Positions 58,601 through 64,000 of a stretch of 64,000 nt of DNA are shown one piece after another. The translations under genes were made by a program, and so were the position numbers. This DNA is from Chaetoceros tenuissimus. Its lineage: Eukaryota > Bacillariophyta > Thalassiosirophyceae > Chaetocerotales > Chaetocerotaceae. The stretch covers positions 1 through 64,000 of the forward strand of contig BLLK01000016.1 in assembly GCA_021927905.1 (NCBI GenBank). Reading direction: 5' to 3'. The notes under the pieces are model-generated. The model did no database searches. It was not told where the DNA came from and saw only the letters and a program-made list of their open reading frames with translations. Each line of letters starts with the position of its first letter. Position 1 is the first letter of the stretch.

Positions 58601-58699
58601 AGTAGCTGTCAAGGCGCTTACTACTTCCTCCCCACTCACTTTCTGAGTAATGCTTGGAATTGCAAGCAGAGCAACGAGTGCTTTTGAAATGATTCTCAT
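55608..58699 (-). CDS. secreted PSD/Lys-rich protein with amplified exons and Cys-rich C-terminus (ten exons)
   Basis: Exons 58699-58204, 58050-58003, 57815-57768, 57571-57524, 57327-57280, 57083-57024, 56849-56790, 56615-56556, 56390-56331 and 56173-55608; 1494 nt, divisible by three. All nine introns are phase 1. Exon 1 encodes a signal peptide (ISKALVALLAIPSITQKVSG), about 45 further residues, then a Lys/Ser/Pro-rich silaffin-like segment (TKGPKGKGKESSKQTKGPKR). The exon 2-8 group encodes only 16-20 residues each (DQPSSVPSDVPSDVPSG). The last exon is a Cys-rich domain of about 180 residues with CPDDWWKKQDGTC, GPKLRGTCFDCSCGFC and a basic end (KKRRRKRQVRR). One in-frame TAA at 58493-58495 interrupts exon 1, with frame and composition continuing unchanged after it. 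This is either a sequence error or a null allele. It is probably a cell-wall or surface protein. Confidence 0.65.
56556..58050 (-). repeat. seven tandem exon-intron units of about 235-256 bp
   Basis: Each unit holds a 48- or 60-nt PSD exon and a 178-208-nt intron beginning GTGAGTAAATGAAGAATGAA (shortened in the intron ending at 58003) and ending TAATAG/CAATAG before ACCAACC. Intron sequence is as conserved as exon sequence, so amplification is recent. Two units of the same kind lie in the silaffin-like gene at 50322-50640. Confidence 0.93.
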
Positions 58700-60456
58700 G
58701 TCTATATTTTTCAATTATTTCTAAATGTATAGAAAGAGATACTTATACGCAAAGCGTGGAGTGTTTATGATAAAAACGAAAATAAAATAAGCACGTTACC
58801 TTTGATGAGTTTCTTATTCTTCAATTTTCACCGTTTTCTCGGGTAGAGGAGGGAACAAGTTTGAAAGAATCAGTCATATGAGAAGTGACATTGACTGAGC
58901 ATATAAAGCACTGAACAATGATAAAGTTGTCTGCAAAAAGTGTCCTATTCGTCAATTTAGAAAATGGTTATTTCATTCTTGTTTTTATATATTTATTCAA
59001 ACAGTCAAACCTCCTTTCTTGTTTCAGGCAAAAGAAGTTTAAAATGTTGTTGTTTGAAGTTGGAAGTATGGAGTTCCTTCTTCTTCTTCTTCTTCAGTAC
59101 TTCTTTAGTTTCAACTACCTACGACACCTCGAAACGACGGCCTCACTACCCTCATGGTGCTTTGTACTTTCTTTACAGAACTCTTGCTGTTTCAAGTTTT
59201 TGAAAAGTAAAAGTCAGTTTGAATTTAAATCCTTGAAAATTATTTTACATCAAATGAGAAGATTCAACAACCAAACTCGTCAGTGTTTTCATTTTGAAAA
59301 GTATGATGAATTGGAGAAAGTCGTTGTTATACATAGATTCCCCTCGTATTCCTTCATAGCTTGAATGGACTTGATATGTAATGAAATTCAAGTAGACGCA
59401 AATATTCGAGCTTCTATACTTTTTTAAATGACGATTCTAAAGTACCACATGCATCCATGAAAACAATAATAATGATCTGCCTAACAACGTTTGTTTGTTT
59501 GTATTGTTGATAATCAGATTCAGATGTCATGAAAGATGTTCCGTGTTGAGCTTTACTTGACTTGGGTGTTGTGACTGAGCTGGAAATTCTTATTTGAGCT
59601 AAATATTGTATTCTTCATGATGTAAGTAATGGTTGGAATTTAAAACTAGCTATCCGGGCAGACGGTCGGACTGCTTGTTACACTGATAGCTGTAGAACCA
59701 TTGCAAATATGACAAATTGCCTTTGATTTCAATGAAACAAACTCTAGAAAAATATTTTGCTTCTATAGATGTAATGGGTTAGGCGATGAACAGGTACCTA
59801 ATCTTGTGTTGTATAGATGAAGATTCAAGATGCAGCATGATTGGTTGGATTTTGTTTCAACCAAGCGCTTGTTTCAACTCGCCATGCAAGTGACCACCTC
59901 ATTCCTATTCCTCTAATTTGCCTATGTGTGTGCATCTACGGGTCCACGGGCATCCTAAGAATATATTTATAAGGGTCTGGTAATTTCCTTCTTTTATATT
60001 TCTGTTGAATGGTTTTGGTGTGCAATCTCTAGCTAGATGCACGCTCGCATGTTTTTTGTTCGTCATCATCCGTCATTGTAACATCTGACTAGCGTCATAA
60101 CTAAAAAAGCCAGAAATAAGATGTTGAAATTAAAGAAAAAAAGAAAAGAAAACATCCAACATCACAACAACTCCAATTCAAATATCATGTATTGTTATTA
60201 ATAGCAATAAATTATTTTAATAATTTAAAGAAAAAGTGAGTTGCTGGGTGTATCTAAGCATTGATGATGTCTGTAATAATTGTAAGAACAAAATTTTAAT
60301 TTGAAATTTACATAATGATGTACGTACGGTACGACATAGTTAAAGCTCGTCGTTTCTTTCATAGAAAGAGTTCTCTCTTTTCAAGCTCGAAGCTCTCGCT
60401 ATGATTATTCGTAGTGTAGTCCATTCGGCAAACATAAAACAAAACTCCAAAGCCCT
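58700..60456. other. long intergenic stretch, nothing recognised
   Basis: 1.76 kb, AT-rich. The open frame at 58918-59364 has the residue composition of translated AT-rich DNA and no homology signal. No tRNA, repeat or transposon was seen. The last part holds the promoter of the Lin0512-family gene. Confidence 0.5.
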
Positions 60457-61179
60457 ATGTGCTTATTCAATATGAAGCAGGTAATCACTCCGTCAACTAC
60501 TCGAGCAATTAGGTCCAAGGCATGGAAGGGAGTTACTCAACGCTCTCTTGCTGTGAATGGAATGAATGCCTTTACAAACAATTTCTCTCAAAACCTCCTC
60601 CTCATCCATCACCAGAGACAATTCTTTTCTACCAAAAAAGAAAAGGTTACAAAAGAATCATGGTCAGATGAATGGAAAGAAGCAGGATTAGGAGCTGAAA
60701 AAGCGCAAGATGCAAAAATGACCAACCTCTTGTTTGTACAAACTGGATTCGGTGTAGATCAACATGGAGATAGGAAAAAAGATGGTGCTACCAAGGCAGC
60801 TGTACGAGCAGTTCGAAATGCTATTGAATTCAATTCGATACCAGGTATGATTGAAGCTGTTCCTGGTGGGAGAAAAAATATGTTGATTGAAGTCAAGTTG
60901 GGTGTTCCGCCCAAAGATGAAAATAGTGACCTTTTGGTGCCCATTGATGTAGACCTTGATCATGTTGCAAAAGTTTTTCCGTATGGGAAACTTATGCCCA
61001 TTCAAGTTACTGTTGGAGGACTTTTATTTCCAACAGGTAGAATCGTGCGAGAATTAGGAGATGAAAATGATACCGCAATTTGTGTAGCTGCTAGTGTTTC
61101 TCTAGGCTATGATAATGGAGAAAGGAACAAAGACTCGAAAACGCAGCACAAAACTTATGATACTAAAGATGGGTATTAG
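60457..61179 (+). CDS. Lin0512-family conserved protein, probably mitochondrial
   Basis: 240 residues in one exon. From about residue 90 the protein follows the Lin0512 family, found in bacteria and algae. The conserved pieces are LLFVQTGFGVDQHG, ATKAAVRAVRNAIEFNSIPG, a beta-rich middle ending in VDLDHVAKVFPYG, and ICVAASVSLGYDNG. The first 65 residues are basic, hydroxylated and contain RQFFSTKK, the form of a mitochondrial presequence. Two Met codons (60457 and 60472) could serve as start. The biochemical function of the family is unknown. The D-x-H-G element and the A-x-x-A-V-R-A-V-R-N-A-I helix are the most invariant parts. It is flanked by long intergenic DNA upstream and by SAS-6 in convergent orientation downstream. 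Confidence 0.82.
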   Translation: MCLFNMKQVITPSTTRAIRSKAWKGVTQRSLAVNGMNAFTNNFSQNLLLIHHQRQFFSTKKEKVTKESWSDEWKEAGLGAEKAQDAKMTNLLFVQTGFGVDQHGDRKKDGATKAAVRAVRNAIEFNSIPGMIEAVPGGRKNMLIEVKLGVPPKDENSDLLVPIDVDLDHVAKVFPYGKLMPIQVTVGGLLFPTGRIVRELGDENDTAICVAASVSLGYDNGERNKDSKTQHKTYDTKDGY

Positions 61180-61629
61180 TGAAGATTGAAAGTTGAAAGA
61201 GATGGAACAAATCCTCCAATTTGCAAGGATGGCTCTATTTGTCTCAACAGCAAAAGCAAGGATAATACGAATATTTATGGAAAGGGTGGAAGGAAGGTTT
61301 GGAATTTATCATTAATTATGCTTGTTCTTGTTTCAAAGTTTGCCATCTTGAGGAATGCTGAACGCAGTATTACTACATCATGATGCTGATAAAATTTTGA
61401 AACAGAGACGTAAATGAAGAAAAGGAGAATACTCGTGATAAAATTTGAAATAGAAACAAAAATGAAAAAAGGAGAAGTAGTAAGATCTCTTGGATCGACA
61501 GTCTCTTCTAACGAGTCTGAAAAATAGGACATTGTGTATCCAAAGAAATTGATTTGTCTAAAATCAAGAAGTTCACGTAAACCTAGGTTCATATACAGTC
61601 TTGTACAAATATATAATCATATTTAAATA
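61180..61629. other. 3' region between convergent genes
   Basis: 450 bp between the Lin0512-family gene and SAS-6. It contains a repeated motif ATAAAATTTGAAA(C/T)AGA at 61389 and 61438. No ORF has support. Confidence 0.5.
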
Positions 61630-63915
61630 TTAATTCATACAAGAAGTTTGCTTCTTAGGTTGGGGTGTTGGCAAAGTCATTCTTGGTCTTGGAAACGGGA
61701 CGTGACTTTGCCTTGAGGCTGGAGCTGGACTTGACGATATCACTTCTTGTCTTGAGGCTGGAACTTGACTTGGTAAGACTCTTTGAATTAAATGAGGTCC
61801 TGATGTTTGAACACTGCTTGATGGAACAAAAGAGCGGTGGGTCTGACTATTAGGGGTGCTCATGCTTAGCACCTTGGAAAAGACAGGAGTCGATTCCGCT
61901 TTACTCGTAGATGCAGTAGAAACTGTTTGTTTTGTCACAGTTGAAGAAGGCATGTATAAAGATTTGTTGTCGGGTGTGATTCGGCTTCGTGTCGGAGTTT
62001 GCAAAAAAGTGTTTTCCTTTGTTGCAAAATTTTGCATTGGTCTTTGGACACAATAATTACTCTTCAAAGTTTTCCTGATAGTGTTTGGATGACTAATCAC
62101 AGTTGGAATAGGAGGAACTGAAGTAGGTATTCTCGATTTGTTGGCTTCTCGGTTGAGAAATGAAATAACTTGCTGATTGCTTATTAGGGCCCTTTCCTTC
62201 TCCAATAGTTTATCATTTGTTTCCTTCAATAGGCACTTTGTTGTAGAAAGTTCACTTTGAATACTTTCAAGCTCTCCTTCCTTTTTATTCAGATCTGCTT
62301 GCATTTCCCTCAACCTCTCATCCTTGGAATTTAATGAAAACTCTTGAGTTTTGATCATATCGGTCCTCGCCTTCAATTTCTTTTTGATTTCTCGTCTATC
62401 CTTTTGGTATCTTCCAAGTAGATCTTGGTTTCTATTCAATTCAGCCTGTAGATGGAATATTTCTTGTTTCATGGTTTGAATTTGATTTGCAAAGATTTCC
62501 TTCTCTTGTAATGACTCCTTCGTATACTGTTTCGTCGTTTCAAGTTCGCTTTGACTTTCATCTAGTCTTGAATGATATTCATAGTTTGACGACTCGAGTT
62601 CCTTGATTTCTGCTTTCCAGTGTTGGACTTGTGTAGTCAAATCATCTCTTTCGTTTTTTAGAGTTTTGACCTCGACATGTACTCTCTCCAACTCTTGCTT
62701 TGTCATTCTTAGATCTCCTTGACATTGTTCGTATTCTTGACTTATTCTAGAAATTGATTCGCTCTTTACATTGTTCTCTTCCACTAGCGTCTTGTTTGTA
62801 TTTACAGCTTTTTCCATTTCTTCTTGAAGTCTCCTTATACAGTCCTCCTTTTCCTTCTTGATGCATGCAATTTCTTCGTCTTTCAATCGAGTTAGATGTC
62901 TTAGTTCCTCCATTCGTTGTGTATTATGCTGCTGAATCGAATCGTCAGCTTTTCTTGCAATTGAAGTTCGCTCCCTTTCGGAGATGGAAAGCAATTCATT
63001 GTATTGTTTTGATAGTTCATTATATGCACAATCAACCTCGTCTGATTTTTGTTTTTCGTTTCGTAATTGGAATGATAGTAGAGAGTTTTGTCCCAGGGTA
63101 TCTTTCAGCCTGGATGATAGATATTTTCTTACTGTTTCATCCGAACCAATATCAATATCCAAAGATAAATGAATAAGCTCTCGAAATTGGTTGGACTCTA
63201 CGATACTAAATCTTGCTGCCGACGGTCGATTTTCTTTTCCTCCGTTCCAAGATGACCTTGTATGATGATCTTGGAATTCCTCTATTCGACACATGAATTT
63301 AGAACCTTGATCGTCACTCATCTTGATAGAACTCAACTTTACCTCATTTTGTTCTTCCTTGTCTTGACCGAGATCGCACATACTCAGCAATTCAATAAAT
63401 GACTTTGAAAAATCTGAAAAGTTCACCAGTAAGGCTTGATCCTGTTGTAACTTTTGAAAATCTGATTCTCCTAATTCGAGTTCGTACAATTGAATATTGT
63501 TACTATTACCTCTTTCAATATCTTCAAGCCCAGAGTTTATATTCGAATCATTGTCTTCCTCTTCAAATGTAGGCTGGTGTAAGCTACCAATATGAATTGG
63601 CCCTTGAGAAAATGGAAATCTTTGGCCAAATGCTTGGTTGCAGTAATTTATTTGTGGTTTCTGTTTCACTTTCTTTGCTTCCTCTCTCTGCAGGAATTCA
63701 TATTCATTTGACAATTCTATTCGTATGACTCGTTCGGAGGTTGTGCCTTGGTTTGAGACTCGGTGACCTTGCAAGACTCGCAATGTGAAAGTGTTTCTTC
63801 GTTTTGAAGTCGGCCGAGACCCTCGATCCTTGGACATTAAGACCTCACATGGAACGTGCTTTCTTTCCAAGAGAGGCTTCCCTCGATTGAAAACAGCATT
63901 TTCATTTGGCTTCAT
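61630..63915 (-). CDS. SAS6: SAS-6 centriole cartwheel protein
   Basis: 761 residues, one exon. An in-frame TGA lies upstream and the first Met is at 63915. The N-terminal globular SAS6_N domain spans about 12-200: LLERKHVPCEVLMSKDRGSR, TLRVLQGHRVSNQGT, RVIRIELSNEYEFLQ, then YELELGESDFQKLQQDQALL, VNFSDFSKSFIELL. A continuous coiled coil follows from about 260 to 600. The conserved QVISFLNREANKSR element comes at its end, then a Ser/Thr/Pro-rich tail. SAS-6 homodimers form the nine-fold cartwheel that templates centrioles and basal bodies. An insertion of about 60 residues (Asn/Gln/Glu-rich) separates strands of the N-terminal domain between LQREEAKK and LYELELG. Its presence indicates a lineage that builds flagella at some stage, consistent with a centric diatom. 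Confidence 0.9.
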   Translation of the reverse strand: MKPNENAVFNRGKPLLERKHVPCEVLMSKDRGSRPTSKRRNTFTLRVLQGHRVSNQGTTSERVIRIELSNEYEFLQREEAKKVKQKPQINYCNQAFGQRFPFSQGPIHIGSLHQPTFEEEDNDSNINSGLEDIERGNSNNIQLYELELGESDFQKLQQDQALLVNFSDFSKSFIELLSMCDLGQDKEEQNEVKLSSIKMSDDQGSKFMCRIEEFQDHHTRSSWNGGKENRPSAARFSIVESNQFRELIHLSLDIDIGSDETVRKYLSSRLKDTLGQNSLLSFQLRNEKQKSDEVDCAYNELSKQYNELLSISERERTSIARKADDSIQQHNTQRMEELRHLTRLKDEEIACIKKEKEDCIRRLQEEMEKAVNTNKTLVEENNVKSESISRISQEYEQCQGDLRMTKQELERVHVEVKTLKNERDDLTTQVQHWKAEIKELESSNYEYHSRLDESQSELETTKQYTKESLQEKEIFANQIQTMKQEIFHLQAELNRNQDLLGRYQKDRREIKKKLKARTDMIKTQEFSLNSKDERLREMQADLNKKEGELESIQSELSTTKCLLKETNDKLLEKERALISNQQVISFLNREANKSRIPTSVPPIPTVISHPNTIRKTLKSNYCVQRPMQNFATKENTFLQTPTRSRITPDNKSLYMPSSTVTKQTVSTASTSKAESTPVFSKVLSMSTPNSQTHRSFVPSSSVQTSGPHLIQRVLPSQVPASRQEVISSSPAPASRQSHVPFPRPRMTLPTPQPKKQTSCMN

Positions 63916-64000
63916 ACCCTTCTTTTTTGTAGAGTTTGCTTTCTTTAGGAGGGGTTGTCAACAAGATGTGACACCTCTCCCTGTCCGACCCCAGTACAGC

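Noticed and set aside
58918-59364. 148-codon plus-strand ORF
   Set aside because: The Phe/Leu/Ser-rich product is typical of translated AT-rich non-coding DNA, with no motif.
59650-59720. Possible tRNA or structured RNA
   Set aside because: No cloverleaf with consistent stems or TPsiC box could be drawn.

Overview
The window looks like nuclear DNA of a centric diatom. The evidence is: short GT-AG introns (63-224 nt; one of 738 nt); signal peptides followed by an F, as in diatom plastid import (32.4 kb and 55.0 kb genes); giant secreted proteins built from Pro-Ser-Asp (PSD) repeats and Cys-rich modules; Lys-rich silaffin-like segments with R-X-L motifs; and a SAS-6 centriole gene, expected in lineages with flagellated sperm. 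The genus is not determined. No rRNA, tRNA, CRISPR array or complete transposable element was recognised.

Left arm (1-20.1 kb): mostly ordinary single genes. These are the 3' end of a Lys-rich, possibly nucleolar gene whose last intron is made of an antisense DUF2828 fragment; a Ser-rich unknown; a second, larger DUF2828 pseudogene; phytochelatin synthase with a His/Cys-rich N-terminus; an 854-residue 3-dehydroquinate-synthase-like sugar phosphate cyclase; an ankyrin-repeat protein; a DDI1-like retropepsin; a five-exon TRF-like Myb/telobox protein; a split unknown gene; and a two-repeat Cys-tailed protein.

Centre (20.5-58.7 kb): five secreted or membrane protein genes, all on the minus strand. 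(1) A 13-exon, about 3276-residue mosaic carries C-type lectin, F5/8C (discoidin-like), EGF-like and diatom Cys-rich domains (20551-31376). (2) An about 3.5-kilo-residue single-pass protein has about 121 copies of a 20-residue PSD repeat outside and a PDZ domain inside (33414-44144). (3) A small Cys-rich secreted protein is broken by a 7-bp duplication (45207-46069). (4) A PSD-repeat protein has Lys-rich silaffin-like segments at both ends (46701-52444). (5) A ten-exon PSD protein has seven tandemly amplified exon-intron units (55608-58699). In the four PSD genes all 17 internal repeat or domain exons whose borders I traced downstream of the first phase-1 intron are symmetric phase 1-1, so they can be duplicated or swapped without frame change. 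A plausible joint role is cell surface, frustule or adhesion. A plastid-targeted protein with Y-x-F-G-D repeats (32380-33333), an FCP1-like phosphatase and a plastid-targeted PC4-like protein lie among them on either strand.

Right arm (59-64 kb): a mitochondrial-looking Lin0512-family protein and SAS-6. Exon borders were read by eye from GT-AG sites and frame continuity. Several repeat arrays contain local base or indel disruptions that may be assembly errors rather than biology.
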